DNA of 64,000 nt from Microbacterium sp. W4I4 (GCF_030816235.1 NZ_JAUSXT010000001.1:372001-436000), one strand, 5' to 3'. Positions 34,403 to 43,763 are shown, counted from the first letter of the stretch. A program made the numbers and translations. The notes: generated by a model not told the origin, from the sequence alone.

Positions 34403-37381
34403 ATGGCACGACCTGATGCGTCCGTCTCGCTGTCGGCGCTGGCCCGGCTCGGCTTCGTCGAGCTGACGGCGGCGTCGGCAGACCTGACCGAGCTGTCGGA
34501 GCTGACAGGGATCGAGCGCGCCGAGCTCGCCGACGGGATGACCGCGGCCGACCCGGATGCGGCTGTCGCAGGGATGCTGCGCATCGCGCGCCGGGATCCG
34601 CAGAACGCAACCGCGGTGCTCGGCGAAGCACGGGCGCGGGCCGCGGCTTGGCGGGTGTTCGGCGTGTCGACCGGCATCGCCGATTTCTTCGCGCGGCGCC
34701 CCGATCAGCTCGAGCCGGCGGCGCTGCTGCGCGCCGAGCTTCCCGGCGCCGCGGAACTGACGGAGCGGATGCTGCGCGCCGTCGGCGCGGAGGACGGGTT
34801 CGCGACGGTGGAACGTCCCGAAGAGGCCCTTCGCATCACCTACCGGCGGTGCCTGGCGGAGATCATCGCCGCAGACCTCGCATCCGCGCGCCCCGCCGAG
34901 GCGGTCTCCGATGTCTCCGAGGCGCTGGCGGATGCCGCGGCCGCCGCGCTGGAGGCCGCTCTGGCGGTCGCACGGACGGCGGTGGCGGATGCCGGTGGCA
35001 CCGCTGCGCGCGCCGAGGTCGCTGCGACCCGGCTCGCGATCATCGGCATGGGCAAGGCCGGCGCGCACGAGCTGAACTACATCAGCGACGTGGACGTGAT
35101 CTTCGTGGGCGGTACCGCCGACGAGGAGACCGTGGACGAACCGCGGGCGATCGACATCGCCACTCGGCTGGCCCGCGAGACCGTGCGGGTGCTGTCCGGG
35201 ATCGACACCGAGCCACCGCTGTGGGAGGTCGACACCGCCCTGCGTCCCGAGGGCAAGCAGGGAGCGCTGGTGCGCTCACTGGCCTCCCACATCGCCTATT
35301 ACGATCGCTGGGCGAAGAGCTGGGAGTTCCAGGCCCTGCTGAAGGCGCATCCGCTCGCGGGGGATCGTGCGCTGGGCGACGACTACATCGAGGCCGTGCA
35401 GCCGAAGGTGTGGTCCAGCGCCGAACGGGCCGACTTCGTCGAGAGCGTGCAGGGCATGCGGGAGCGCGTGACCGACAACATCCCCCCGGACGACGTTCCG
35501 TACCAGCTCAAGCTCGGTCCCGGTGGCCTGCGCGATATCGAGTTCACCGTGCAGCTGCTGCAGCTCGTGCACGGGGTGAGCGATGCGACGCTGCGCACCC
35601 GAGGCACGCTGGAGTCGCTGGAAGCCCTCGCCGAAGGCGGGTACATCGGACGTGTCGAGGCCGCCGCGTTCGCCGAGCAGTACCGCACCCTGCGTCTGCT
35701 CGAGCACCGCCTGCAGCTGCACGAACTCACCCGCACGCACCTCATGCCCCGGGACGACGGCGGCATGCGTCGCCTGGCACGCGCGACCGGCCTCGCCGAT
35801 TCGGCGACCGGTCTGCAGGCGGTGTGGGACGGGGTGCGCCGCGAGGTGCGCGAGCAGCACGTGCGGCTCTTCTACCGCCCCCTGCTGGCCGCCGTCGCGT
35901 CGCTCCCTGCCGAGGAGCGTGCTCTGACCACAGGGCAGGCCGCCGACCGACTCGCCGCGATCGGCTTCCGCGACCCGGCCGGCGCGCTGCGGCACATCGC
36001 CGCGCTCACCTCGGGGCTCAGCCGCAAATCCAGCATCCAGCGGCATCTGATGCCCGTGATGCTGCGCTGGTTCGCGGAAGGCAGCGACCCCGATTACGGC
36101 CTGATCGCGTTCCGGCGCATCAGCGAGCGACTCGGTGACACGCACTGGTTCCTGCGGATGCTGCGCGACTCGTCCGGCGCGGCGGAGCGGCTCACGCGAG
36201 TGCTGTCCAGTTCGCGCTACGTCGGTGAGCTGATGGAGTGGATCCCGGAGTCCGTGGCCTGGCTGGACAGCCCGGTCTCGCTGCGGCCGCGCGGGGCCGC
36301 AGCGCTCGACGAGGAGGCGCGCGCCATCCAGACGCGCCATGCGACCACGGCATCCGCCCTTCGAGCCGTGCGGGCACTGCGACGTCGTGAGCTGCTGCGC
36401 ACCGCGATCGGCGCGGTGCTCGATCACATCGGCGTCGACGAGATGGCGCGCGCCATCACCGAGATCACCGAGGCGACCATCCAGGCGGCGCTGCGCGCCG
36501 TGCGCCGTGAGGTCGTGCCGCCCGAGGACGACGCGATGGACTTCTCCATCATCGCGATGGGGCGCTTCGGCGGGGCGGAGCTCGGGTTCGGATCGGATGC
36601 CGATGTGCTGTTCGTGTACGACGCGAACGGCGTCGAGCCGCAGCGCGCGCAGCGCCATGCGGCGGCGATCGTCGCCGGACTGCGCGAGCACCTGACCGAC
36701 CACCGCCTGCCCCTCGACCTCGATGCGGGCCTGCGACCCGAGGGCCGCAACGGGCCCATGGTGCGCACGATCGAGGCGTACACCCAGTACTACCGGCGCT
36801 GGTCGCTGTCCTGGGAGGCCCAGGCGCTGCTGCGCGCCCGAGGCATCGCCGGCAGCGCCAAGCTCATCGCGACCTTCACCGAACTCGCCGACGGCATCCG
36901 GTTCCCGGAGCAGATCTCCGAGCAGGACGTGCGGGAGATCAAGCGGATCAAGGCGCGCGTCGAGGGGGAGCGGCTGTCGCAGGGCGCCGATCCGCGCCGG
37001 CATCTCAAGCTCGGTCCCGGCACGCTCAGCGACGTCGAGTGGATGGTGCAGGTGCTGCAGCTGCAGCACGGGCACCGGGTGCCCGACCTGCGCACCACTT
37101 CGACCCTGCAGGCGCTGGACGCCGCGGTCCTCGCGGAGCTGTTCCCCGCGGTCGGTGCTGAGCAGCTGCGCGAGGCATGGGTGCTGGCCAGCCGACTGCG
37201 ATCGGCGATGACGCTGCTCACCGGTCAGACGCGCGATGTGCTGCCGACCGAGCACCGCGAGCTCGACGCGCTCGGACGCCTACTCGGCTATCCCGATCGC
37301 GGAGCCGTCATGCTCGAGGAGGAGTATCTGCGGGTGACACGTCGAGCCAGGCGGGTGTTCGAGAAACAGTTCTACGGATGA
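34403..37381 (+). CDS. glnE: Glutamine synthetase adenylyltransferase / adenylyl-removing enzyme
   Basis: A 992-residue bifunctional regulator that adenylylates and deadenylylates glutamine synthetase in response to nitrogen status. Both nucleotidyltransferase domains are visible: 'GMGKAGAHELNYISDVDVIF' near residue 215 (adenylyl removal) and 'AMGRFGGAELGFGSDADVLF' near residue 715 (adenylyl transfer), each with the GxxxxGxxELxxxSDxD signature. Placement between glnA2 and glnA1 matches mycobacteria. Its likely target is the Tyr in 'DLYELPPEE' of GlnA1. The next gene begins within 15 bp. Confidence 0.96.
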   Translation: MARPDASVSLSALARLGFVELTAASADLTELSELTGIERAELADGMTAADPDAAVAGMLRIARRDPQNATAVLGEARARAAAWRVFGVSTGIADFFARRPDQLEPAALLRAELPGAAELTERMLRAVGAEDGFATVERPEEALRITYRRCLAEIIAADLASARPAEAVSDVSEALADAAAAALEAALAVARTAVADAGGTAARAEVAATRLAIIGMGKAGAHELNYISDVDVIFVGGTADEETVDEPRAIDIATRLARETVRVLSGIDTEPPLWEVDTALRPEGKQGALVRSLASHIAYYDRWAKSWEFQALLKAHPLAGDRALGDDYIEAVQPKVWSSAERADFVESVQGMRERVTDNIPPDDVPYQLKLGPGGLRDIEFTVQLLQLVHGVSDATLRTRGTLESLEALAEGGYIGRVEAAAFAEQYRTLRLLEHRLQLHELTRTHLMPRDDGGMRRLARATGLADSATGLQAVWDGVRREVREQHVRLFYRPLLAAVASLPAEERALTTGQAADRLAAIGFRDPAGALRHIAALTSGLSRKSSIQRHLMPVMLRWFAEGSDPDYGLIAFRRISERLGDTHWFLRMLRDSSGAAERLTRVLSSSRYVGELMEWIPESVAWLDSPVSLRPRGAAALDEEARAIQTRHATTASALRAVRALRRRELLRTAIGAVLDHIGVDEMARAITEITEATIQAALRAVRREVVPPEDDAMDFSIIAMGRFGGAELGFGSDADVLFVYDANGVEPQRAQRHAAAIVAGLREHLTDHRLPLDLDAGLRPEGRNGPMVRTIEAYTQYYRRWSLSWEAQALLRARGIAGSAKLIATFTELADGIRFPEQISEQDVREIKRIKARVEGERLSQGADPRRHLKLGPGTLSDVEWMVQVLQLQHGHRVPDLRTTSTLQALDAAVLAELFPAVGAEQLREAWVLASRLRSAMTLLTGQTRDVLPTEHRELDALGRLLGYPDRGAVMLEEEYLRVTRRARRVFEKQFYG

Positions 37382-37395
37382 ATGGGGAAGCAGCC

Positions 37396-38328
37396 ATGAG
37401 CAAGCGCATCGGGATCGTGTGGAATCCGACCAAGATCGATGAGGATCAGCTGAAGGATGCCGTCGGCAGCGCGCTCGGAGACGACGTAGAGGTGCTCTGG
37501 TGGGAGACCGCCGAGGACGATCCGGGGCGCGCCATGGCGCAGGATGCTGTGGATGCGGCCTGCGATGTCGTCATCGCGGTCGGCGGGGACGGGACGGTCC
37601 GATCCGTCGCCGAGGTGCTCGCCGGGGCGGAGCGGGCGCCGCAGCTCGGCATCGTGCCGCAGGGGACGGGCAACCTGCTCGCGCGCAACCTCGGCGTCCC
37701 GCTCGGCAGCATCCCGAAGGCCCTCGCGACGATCGCCGCGGGCCGGCATCGCGAGATCGACATGGGCTGGGTCCGCGTCGGCGATGACGATGCTGAGACC
37801 GGCTTCCTCGTGATGATCGGCTTCGGGCTCGACGCGCACATGCTCGCCGAGACCGATGACGGGCTGAAGAACAAGGCCGGCTGGCTGGCCTACGTCGAGG
37901 CGATGGGCCGTGCTTTCACGGCCGCGGAGAATGTGGAGTTCACCCTGTCGCTGGACGAGGGCGAGGAGCAGCGGATGAGCGGTCACACGCTGCTCGTGGG
38001 CAATTGCGGCACGATCCAGGGCGGTGTCACGCTTCTGCCGGACGCGGTGCCGGACGACGGGCAGCTCGACCTGCTGCTTGTGAGCGCCGAGAACGCCGTC
38101 CAGTGGGCGCAGACGCTGCGCACGATCGTCTGGGACAACGGCATCCGACGCCTGATCGGCGGCTCGGAGGAGACCGTGAGCACCGAGTCCGCGCAGCACC
38201 TGACGGGCACGGCGGGGCGGGTGCGACTGGACAAGCCGGTCGCCTTCGAGATCGACGGCGAGGAGTCCGGCGAGGTCGACGCGTTCGACGTGCGCGTGCA
38301 GCCGGCGGCACTGCGCATCCTGTGCTGA
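37396..38328 (+). CDS. Diacylglycerol/lipid kinase (DagK catalytic domain)
   Basis: A 310-residue soluble lipid kinase of the DgkB/YegS type. The nucleotide motif 'VIAVGGDGTVRSVAEVL' is at about residues 60-76, followed by 'LGIVPQGTGNLLARNL'. The C-terminal beta-sandwich contains 'GNCGTIQGGVTLLPDAVPDDG' (key PDAVPDDG). Such enzymes phosphorylate diacylglycerol or related lipids in phospholipid or glycolipid turnover. I prefer the second in-frame ATG because GGGGAAG lies 5 nt before it; a start 6 codons earlier would overlap the glnE stop (ATGA) instead. Confidence 0.88.
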   Translation: MSKRIGIVWNPTKIDEDQLKDAVGSALGDDVEVLWWETAEDDPGRAMAQDAVDAACDVVIAVGGDGTVRSVAEVLAGAERAPQLGIVPQGTGNLLARNLGVPLGSIPKALATIAAGRHREIDMGWVRVGDDDAETGFLVMIGFGLDAHMLAETDDGLKNKAGWLAYVEAMGRAFTAAENVEFTLSLDEGEEQRMSGHTLLVGNCGTIQGGVTLLPDAVPDDGQLDLLLVSAENAVQWAQTLRTIVWDNGIRRLIGGSEETVSTESAQHLTGTAGRVRLDKPVAFEIDGEESGEVDAFDVRVQPAALRILC

Positions 38329-38394
38329 CCCGCTGCGGCGGACCGGTGGCGCCGCGCCGATAGAATCGGGCAGTCCCCTCAGTCAGGAGCTTCC

Positions 38395-39876
38395 GTGCCC
38401 TCTTCGCATCCGACGTTCGGCGTGCTCGCCGCGCTGCGCAGTCCGCGGCAGCTCTCGCGGGAGTTCTTCGCGGGAGCCGTGACCACGCTCGCGCTGGTAC
38501 CGGAGGTGATCTCGTTTTCGGTGGTGGCCGGCGTCGACCCGATGACGAGCCTGGTCGCATCGATCGTGCTGTGCCTGACCATGACCTTCCTCGGCGGTCG
38601 CCCCGGAGTCGTCACGGCGGCGGCCGGCTCGGTCGCGCTTGTGGTCGCGCCGCTCGTGCACGAGCACGGCGTGGAGTACCTGCTGCCGACGATCGTGCTG
38701 GCCGGCGTGGTGCAGATCGTGTTCGGTCTGCTGGGGCTGTCGCGGCTGATGCGGTATGTGCCGCGCTCGGTGATGCTCGGCTTCGTGAACGCCCTCGGCA
38801 TCCTCATCTTCGTCACGCAGGTGCCGCACGTCCTGGGCGGGACGCTGCCCGTGTGGGGCCTGTTCGCGCTGACGATCGCGATCGTGCTGATCCTGCCGCG
38901 ATTCACGAAGGCGGTGCCCTCGCCCCTGGTTGCGATCGTCGTCGTGACCGCCGTGGTGATCGTCGCGCAGCTCCAGGTTCCGGATGTCGCAGGGGAGGGG
39001 CCCATCGACGGCGGGCTGCCCGGGTTCACCCCGCTGACCGTGCCCCTCGACCTGACGACTCTGCAGCTGATCTGGCCGACCGCCCTCAGCGTCGCCCTGG
39101 TCGGGCTGATGGAATCGCTGCTCACCGCGAAGCTGGTCGACGAGATCACTGAGACCCCCTCGCACAAGGGCCGGGAGTCCTGGGCGCTCGGCGTCGCGAA
39201 CATCTTCTCGGGCTTCTACGGCGGCGTCGGAGGCTGCGCGATGATCGGGCAGACCGTGCTGAACGTGAAGACCAGCGGCGCCAGGACCCGCATCTCCACC
39301 TTCGTGGCCGGCGTCTTCATGCTCGCGCTCGTGACCGGTCTGAGCTCTCCGATGGGGCAGATCCCGATGGTGGCGCTGGCCGCCGTGATGATGGTCGTCG
39401 CGGTCACCACCGTCGACTGGCACAGCGTGCGGCCGTCGACGCTGAAGCGGATGCCGATTCCCGAGACGATCGTCATGGCCGTGACCATCGGCACCGTGGT
39501 GCTCACGAACAACCTCGCCTACGGCGTGATCGCCGGCGTCGTGCTGGCGATGATCCTGTTCGCCCGCCGCGTCGCCCACGTCATCTCCGTCGACCGGGTG
39601 CTCGCCGACGACGGCGAGAGCGTGCGCTACGTCGTGCACGGGCCGCTGTTCTTCGGCTCCAGCAACGACCTCGTCGAATGGTTCTCGTACGCCGACGATC
39701 CGGCATCCGTCATCGTCGATCTGCGGGACGCGCAGATCTGGGATGCGTCGACGGTCGCCGCCCTCGACTCGATCGCGGCGCGCTACGAGCGCCGTGGAGC
39801 GACGCTGACCATCGAGGGACTCGACAGTCGCAGCGAGCGCTTCCACGGCCGCCTGAGCGGGTACCTGGGCGCCTGA
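38395..39876 (+). CDS. SulP-family anion transporter with STAS domain
   Basis: A 493-residue SLC26/SulP permease. Some ten to twelve membrane segments run from residue 20 to about 395, with 'VPEVISFSVVAGVDPM' near the N-terminus and 'NIFSGFYGGVGGCAMIGQTV' (key GGCAMIGQ) near residue 275. A cytoplasmic STAS domain follows ('FFGSSNDLVEWF', 'ASVIVDLRDAQIWDASTVAALD' in part). Substrates of the family include sulfate, bicarbonate and dicarboxylates; this one is unassigned. A GTG start follows AGGAG, and TAGAAT about 30 bp upstream is a probable -10. Confidence 0.9.
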   Translation: MPSSHPTFGVLAALRSPRQLSREFFAGAVTTLALVPEVISFSVVAGVDPMTSLVASIVLCLTMTFLGGRPGVVTAAAGSVALVVAPLVHEHGVEYLLPTIVLAGVVQIVFGLLGLSRLMRYVPRSVMLGFVNALGILIFVTQVPHVLGGTLPVWGLFALTIAIVLILPRFTKAVPSPLVAIVVVTAVVIVAQLQVPDVAGEGPIDGGLPGFTPLTVPLDLTTLQLIWPTALSVALVGLMESLLTAKLVDEITETPSHKGRESWALGVANIFSGFYGGVGGCAMIGQTVLNVKTSGARTRISTFVAGVFMLALVTGLSSPMGQIPMVALAAVMMVVAVTTVDWHSVRPSTLKRMPIPETIVMAVTIGTVVLTNNLAYGVIAGVVLAMILFARRVAHVISVDRVLADDGESVRYVVHGPLFFGSSNDLVEWFSYADDPASVIVDLRDAQIWDASTVAALDSIAARYERRGATLTIEGLDSRSERFHGRLSGYLGA

Positions 39877-39922
39877 GCGGCGTTGCCGCTGGCATCCGTT
39901 TCCGGCATCCGCCCCGAAAACG

Positions 39923-39989
39923 CGAGAAACCACTTCCCGCGTGAGACGCACGCACAGGCGTGGTGTCTCGTGCGAGAAGTGGTTTCTCG
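39923..39989. terminator. Long hairpin between sulP and glnA1
   Basis: Fourteen-base perfect arms (CGAGAAACCACTTC / GAAGTGGTTTCTCG) continue, after one mismatch, into about 12 further pairs including G-U wobbles, leaving only a small loop. It occupies the gap between convergent genes and may terminate both. The GAGAAACCACTTC core looks like a dispersed repeat. Confidence 0.65.
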
Positions 39990-40001
39990 TCGTGAGTGGG
40001 C

Positions 40002-41426
40002 TCAGACCCCGTAGTAGAGCTCGAACTCGTACGGGTGCGGGCGCTGCGCCATCGGCAGGATCTCGTTGTTGTACTTGTAGTCGATCCAGGTGTCGATGAG
40101 CTCCTGCGTGAACACGCCGCCCTCGAGAAGGAAGTCGTGGTCCTGGCGGAGAGCCTCGAGCGAGTCCAGCAGCGAGTTCGGCACCTGCGGGATGTTCTTC
40201 GCCTCCTCGGGGGGAAGCTCGTACAGGTCCTTGTCGATCGGCTCCATCGGCTCGATGCGGTTCTTGATGCCGTCCAGGCCGGCCATCAGCTGCGCGGCGA
40301 AGGCCAGATACGGGTTGCCCGAAGCATCCGGAACGCGGAACTCGATGCGCTTGGCCTTCGGGTTCGAGCCCGTCAGCGGGATGCGGATCGCGGCCGAGCG
40401 GTTGCCCGCGGAGTAGGCCAGGTTGACCGGCGCCTCGAAGTGCTTCACCAGGCGGTGGTAGCTGTTCAGGGTCGGGTTGGTGAAGGCCAGCACGGCGTGG
40501 GCGTGCTTGAGCAGGCCGCCGATGTACCAGCGTGCGACGTCGCTGAGCTGGCCGTAGCCCGCCTCGTCGAAGAACAGCGGCGTGCCGTCGAGCCACAGCG
40601 ACTGGTGCGTGTGCATGCCCGAGCCGTTGTCGCCATAAAGCGGCTTCGGCATGAACGTGACCGTCTTGCCCCAGGCCTCGGCCGTGTTCTTGATGATGTA
40701 CTTGAACTTCAGGATGTCGTCGGCCGCGCTCACCATGGTGTCGAAGCGGTAGTTGATCTCCTGCTGACCGGCCGTGCCGACCTCGTGGTGCGAGCGCTCC
40801 AGGTGGAAGCCCGAGTCGATCAGGCGCAACGTCATGTCGTCGCGCAGGTCAGCGGTCTTGTCGACCGGTGCGACCGGGAAGTAGCCGCCCTTGAACGGCG
40901 TCTTGTTCCCGAGGTTTCCGCCTTCCTCCTCGCGGCCCGAGTTCCAGGCGGCCTCTTCGGAGTCGACCTTGTAGAAGCTCTCGCCCGAGGTGACCGAGTA
41001 GCGCACGTCGTCGAAGATGTAGAACTCCGCCTCGGGGGCGAAGTACGCGGTGTCGGCGATGCCGGTGGAGGCGAGGTACTTCTCGGCCTTCTTGGCGACC
41101 TGACGCGGGTCCTTGCTGTAGATCTCGCCGGTGCGCGGGTTGTAGATGTCGAAGATCATGACGAGCGTCTTCGCCTCGCGGAACGGGTCGAGGTAGGCGG
41201 TCGTGACGTCGGGGATCAGCTGCATGTCGGATTCGTGGATGCTGGCGAACCCGCGGATCGAGGATCCGTCGAACAGCTGCCCGTCACGGAAGAAGTCGTC
41301 ATCGACCGTCGATGCCGGAATGTTGAAGTGCTGCTGCACTCCCGGGAGGTCGGTGAAACGGATGTCGAGGAACTTGACGTCGTTCTCCTCGATATAGCGG
41401 ATGACCTCTGCGGACTCTGTGAACAT
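40002..41426 (-). CDS. glnA: Glutamine synthetase, type I (GlnA1)
   Basis: Main ammonium-assimilating enzyme, a dodecamer converting glutamate, NH4+ and ATP to glutamine. The 474-residue protein has '[17 protein letters not shown]', '[12 protein letters not shown]', '[16 protein letters not shown]', '[20 protein letters not shown]' (metal and substrate residues) and 'NSYHRLV'. The adenylylation Tyr is in '[12 protein letters not shown]', so GlnE encoded nearby can regulate it. An AGGAG site precedes the ATG. Two overlapping palindromes upstream may be operator sites. Divergent from the RDD gene. Confidence 0.97.
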   Translation of the reverse strand: MFTESAEVIRYIEENDVKFLDIRFTDLPGVQQHFNIPASTVDDDFFRDGQLFDGSSIRGFASIHESDMQLIPDVTTAYLDPFREAKTLVMIFDIYNPRTGEIYSKDPRQVAKKAEKYLASTGIADTAYFAPEAEFYIFDDVRYSVTSGESFYKVDSEEAAWNSGREEEGGNLGNKTPFKGGYFPVAPVDKTADLRDDMTLRLIDSGFHLERSHHEVGTAGQQEINYRFDTMVSAADDILKFKYIIKNTAEAWGKTVTFMPKPLYGDNGSGMHTHQSLWLDGTPLFFDEAGYGQLSDVARWYIGGLLKHAHAVLAFTNPTLNSYHRLVKHFEAPVNLAYSAGNRSAAIRIPLTGSNPKAKRIEFRVPDASGNPYLAFAAQLMAGLDGIKNRIEPMEPIDKDLYELPPEEAKNIPQVPNSLLDSLEALRQDHDFLLEGGVFTQELIDTWIDYKYNNEILPMAQRPHPYEFELYYGV

Positions 41427-41448
41427 TTACGACTCCTGATCGGGTATC

Positions 41449-41472
41449 GGTTGCGTCAACCTTACGCAGGTT
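41449..41472. promoter_or_regulatory. Two overlapping palindromes upstream of glnA1
   Basis: GGTTG-CGT-CAACC and AACCT-TACGC-AGGTT share bases in the short divergent region between glnA1 and the RDD gene. They may bind a nitrogen regulator, but they do not clearly match the GlnR or AmtR consensus. Confidence 0.35.
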
Positions 41473-41531
41473 ATGCATGGCGAGTTTCTCAGCCATGTCC
41501 GTCGTGTTTCGGGCATGTTACGCGCGATCGG

Positions 41532-41537
41532 TAGGCT
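41532..41537 (+). promoter_or_regulatory. -10 element of the RDD gene, probably leaderless
   Basis: TAGGCT ends 6 nt before the GTG start of the RDD gene with no intervening ribosome-binding site. Confidence 0.5.
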
Positions 41538-41543
41538 TGACAG

Positions 41544-41960
41544 GTGAACGAGTACCCCGGCGAACGTCTTGGCCTGCCCGCGACGGGCCCCCGCAGCATC
41601 GCCCGGGTGGGCCGCCGGATCGGCGCTCTCGCGATCGACTACCTGGCAGCCACCATCATCGCCTCCGGGTTCTTCGGCTTCGATCAGTTCGCCCTCCCGG
41701 GCGAGGCGGGACTGAGTCAGTTCGCGCCGATGATGGTCTTCGCGGTCCTGCAGATCGTCTTCATCCCGTTCGCGGGCGGGAGCCCCGGGCACCGCATCCT
41801 CGGCATGCGCGTGGTCCGCTACGGCGGCGGCTGGGTGGGCCTGTGGCGTCCGATCGTGCGCACGCTGCTGCTGGTCGTCGTCATCCCCGCGGTGATCTGG
41901 GACGCCGATCAGCGCGGCCTGCACGACAAGGCGGCGGGCACGGTCCTGATCCGCGCCTGA
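41544..41960 (+). CDS. RDD-family membrane protein
   Basis: A 138-residue membrane protein with an RDD domain. The first helix begins 'RRIGALAIDYLAATIIASGF', with Arg and Asp in the expected places; a second segment is 'FAPMMVFAVLQIVFIPF' and a third 'PIVRTLLLVVVIPAVIW'. 'GGSPGHRILGMRVV' and the final 'RGLHDKAAGTVLI' are family blocks. RDD genes next to glnA are common in Actinobacteria; function is unknown, though some RDD proteins are Na+/H+ antiporters. Confidence 0.87.
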   Translation: MNEYPGERLGLPATGPRSIARVGRRIGALAIDYLAATIIASGFFGFDQFALPGEAGLSQFAPMMVFAVLQIVFIPFAGGSPGHRILGMRVVRYGGGWVGLWRPIVRTLLLVVVIPAVIWDADQRGLHDKAAGTVLIRA

Positions 41961-41995
41961 CCCTTCGACGGGCGCAGCGACCCAGAGCCCGGTAC

Positions 41996-42475
41996 TCAGA
42001 TGCGGCCGCGGTTGCGGCGGCGCGCCTCGCGCGGCGCCCGGCCGCCGAGGAAGGACTTCGCAGGGTCGATCGCGAAGCCCTGACGCAGCACCTCACGGCC
42101 GATCAGCATCCGGAATCCCATCTCATCGCGATTGGTCAGCGTGACCTCTCCCGTGACGTCCTCGCCGGCCAGTCGGAGCCGCAGACGCACGACGATGCGG
42201 TCCTCCGCATGCCCGGATGAGCTGCGCACCGCGCGGCGATCGTGCACGCGGCACTCGTGCACCACGGCATCCTCCTGGCTCTCCTGCCAGGGATGCACGG
42301 CGAAGCGCACCCAGTCCTCGCCGTCACGGCTGAACTCGCTCACGTCGAACGCATGCAGTGACGAGGTGCGCGCGCCGGTGTCGATCTTCGCCTTGATCCA
42401 GTCCACGCCCAGTTCGGGTAGCGCCACCCATTCGCGCCAGCCCGTGAACGTGTTTGAATGAGAAGACCGATTCAC
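41996..42475 (-). CDS. RimB-like retropepsin-type protease
   Basis: A 159-residue protein of PF05618, once called ATP-dependent zinc protease and now seen as a retropepsin-like fold. The key block is 'GWREWVALPELGVDWIKAKI' followed directly by DTGARTSSLHA, which contains the aspartic protease D-T-G-A motif. In Pseudomonas the homologue RimB is a glutamate-specific protease that works with RimK on ribosomal protein S6. Here it is divergent from a rimK gene with starts only 25 bp apart, which supports the same partnership. GTG start. Confidence 0.83.
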   Translation of the reverse strand: MNRSSHSNTFTGWREWVALPELGVDWIKAKIDTGARTSSLHAFDVSEFSRDGEDWVRFAVHPWQESQEDAVVHECRVHDRRAVRSSSGHAEDRIVVRLRLRLAGEDVTGEVTLTNRDEMGFRMLIGREVLRQGFAIDPAKSFLGGRAPREARRRNRGRI

Positions 42476-42500
42476 CCCTACATCCTGGCAGGAAACCTCT

Positions 42501-43688
42501 GTGAAGATCGCCGTTCTCTCGCGGGCACCGCAGTCCTACTCCACGCAGCGCCTCCGTGCGGCGGCGCAGCAGCGCGGCCACACCGTGAAGGTGCTGAACA
42601 CACTGAGATTCGCAATCGATCTCACCGCCGATGCGCCCGACCTGTTCTTCCGAGGCAAGCAGCTCAGCGACTACGACGCGATCCTGCCGCGCATCGGCAA
42701 TTCGATCACGTACTTCGGCACGGCGGTGGTGCGTCAGTTCGAGCAGATGGACGTCTACACGCCCAACACCGCGAACGGCATCTCCAGCGCCCGCGACAAG
42801 CTGCGCGCGAACCAGATCCTCTCCCGCCACAACATCGCGATGCCCGCCACCGCATTCGTGCGCAACCGTGCAGACGTGCGCCCGGCCATCGAGCGGGTCG
42901 GCGGTGCGCCGGTGGTCATCAAGCTGCTCGAGGGGACACAGGGCATCGGGGTGATCCTCGCCCCGCAGGTCAAGGTCGCCGAGGCGATCATCGAGACGCT
43001 GCACTCGACCAAGCAGAACGTGCTGATCCAGAAGTTCATCGCCGAGAGCCGGGGCCGCGACATCCGCGCCCTCGTCGTCGGGGACCGGGTGGTCGCCGCG
43101 ATGCGCCGGGTCGCCGACGGCGACGAGTTCCGCTCCAACGTGCACCGCGGCGGTCGGGTGGAGCCGGTGACCCTCGACCCGGTGTACGAGCAGACCGCGG
43201 TGCGCTCGGCGCAGATCATGGGTCTGCGCGTCGCCGGTGTCGACATGCTGGAGGGCGATGACGGCCCCCTGGTCATGGAGGTCAACTCCTCACCGGGGCT
43301 GCAGGGCATCGAGGCGGCGACGAATCTCGACGTCGCCGGTGCGATCATCGACTACATCGCGGGACAGGTCGCCTTCCCCGACATCGACGTCCGTCAGCGT
43401 CTGAGCGTGTCCACGGGCTACGGGGTGGCGGAACTGCAGATCCATTCCGGCGCGGAGCAGGTCGGCAAGCAGCTGGGGGACCTGGGCCTGTGGGATCGTG
43501 ACATCACGGTGCTCACGCTGCATCGCGGAGTGAGCGTCATCCCGAACCCGCGCAAGCACGTGGTGCTGCAGGACGATGACCGCCTGCTGTGCTTCGGCAA
43601 GCTCGAGGAGATGCGCACCATGCTCCCGGAGAAGCGTCGCAGGCGCCCGCGTGTGCGGCGCCTGCCCAAGGAGCCGCTGGGCGACTGA
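42501..43688 (+). CDS. rimK: RimK-like alpha-L-glutamate ligase fused to an RCK_C/TrkA_C domain
   Basis: A 395-residue ATP-grasp ligase. N-terminal RimK fold: 'MKIAVLSRAPQSYSTQRL', 'DYDAILPRIG', 'VVIKLLEGTQGIGV' and 'VLIQKFIAESRGRDIRALVV' (ATP-grasp), ending 'MEVNSSPGLQGIEAAT'. E. coli RimK adds Glu residues to ribosomal protein S6. About 95 extra residues after residue 300 resemble a TrkA-C/RCK_C ligand-binding domain ('GYGVAELQIHSGAEQVGKQL', then 'NPRKHVVLQDDDRLLCFG'), absent from E. coli RimK, so activity may be gated by a small ligand. GTG start after AGGAAA. Confidence 0.88.
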   Translation: MKIAVLSRAPQSYSTQRLRAAAQQRGHTVKVLNTLRFAIDLTADAPDLFFRGKQLSDYDAILPRIGNSITYFGTAVVRQFEQMDVYTPNTANGISSARDKLRANQILSRHNIAMPATAFVRNRADVRPAIERVGGAPVVIKLLEGTQGIGVILAPQVKVAEAIIETLHSTKQNVLIQKFIAESRGRDIRALVVGDRVVAAMRRVADGDEFRSNVHRGGRVEPVTLDPVYEQTAVRSAQIMGLRVAGVDMLEGDDGPLVMEVNSSPGLQGIEAATNLDVAGAIIDYIAGQVAFPDIDVRQRLSVSTGYGVAELQIHSGAEQVGKQLGDLGLWDRDITVLTLHRGVSVIPNPRKHVVLQDDDRLLCFGKLEEMRTMLPEKRRRRPRVRRLPKEPLGD

Positions 43689-43705
43689 TCGGCCGGTGAA
43701 CAGGG

Positions 43706-43740
43706 AAGCGGCCCCTCTCCGATGCGGAGAGGGGCCGCTT
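43706..43740. terminator. Strong bidirectional terminator after rimK
   Basis: Sixteen-base perfect arms (AAGCGGCCCCTCTCCG / CGGAGAGGGGCCGCTT) with a 3-nt loop lie between the convergent rimK and DUF4191 genes. A short T-run follows on the plus strand. Confidence 0.88.
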
Positions 43741-43763
43741 TCCGGTTCGCGGTGGCGTCGGGG

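Noticed and set aside
32756..35068. Apparent large N-terminal extension of PpgK on the minus strand
   Set aside because: The extension is antisense to glnA2 and glnE; the PpgK homology and a -10 box start at position 32755.
38383..40596. A 737-codon minus-strand frame across sulP and glnA1
   Set aside because: Antisense and out-of-frame translation with His/Asp/Arg-rich composition; both overlapping genes are clear.
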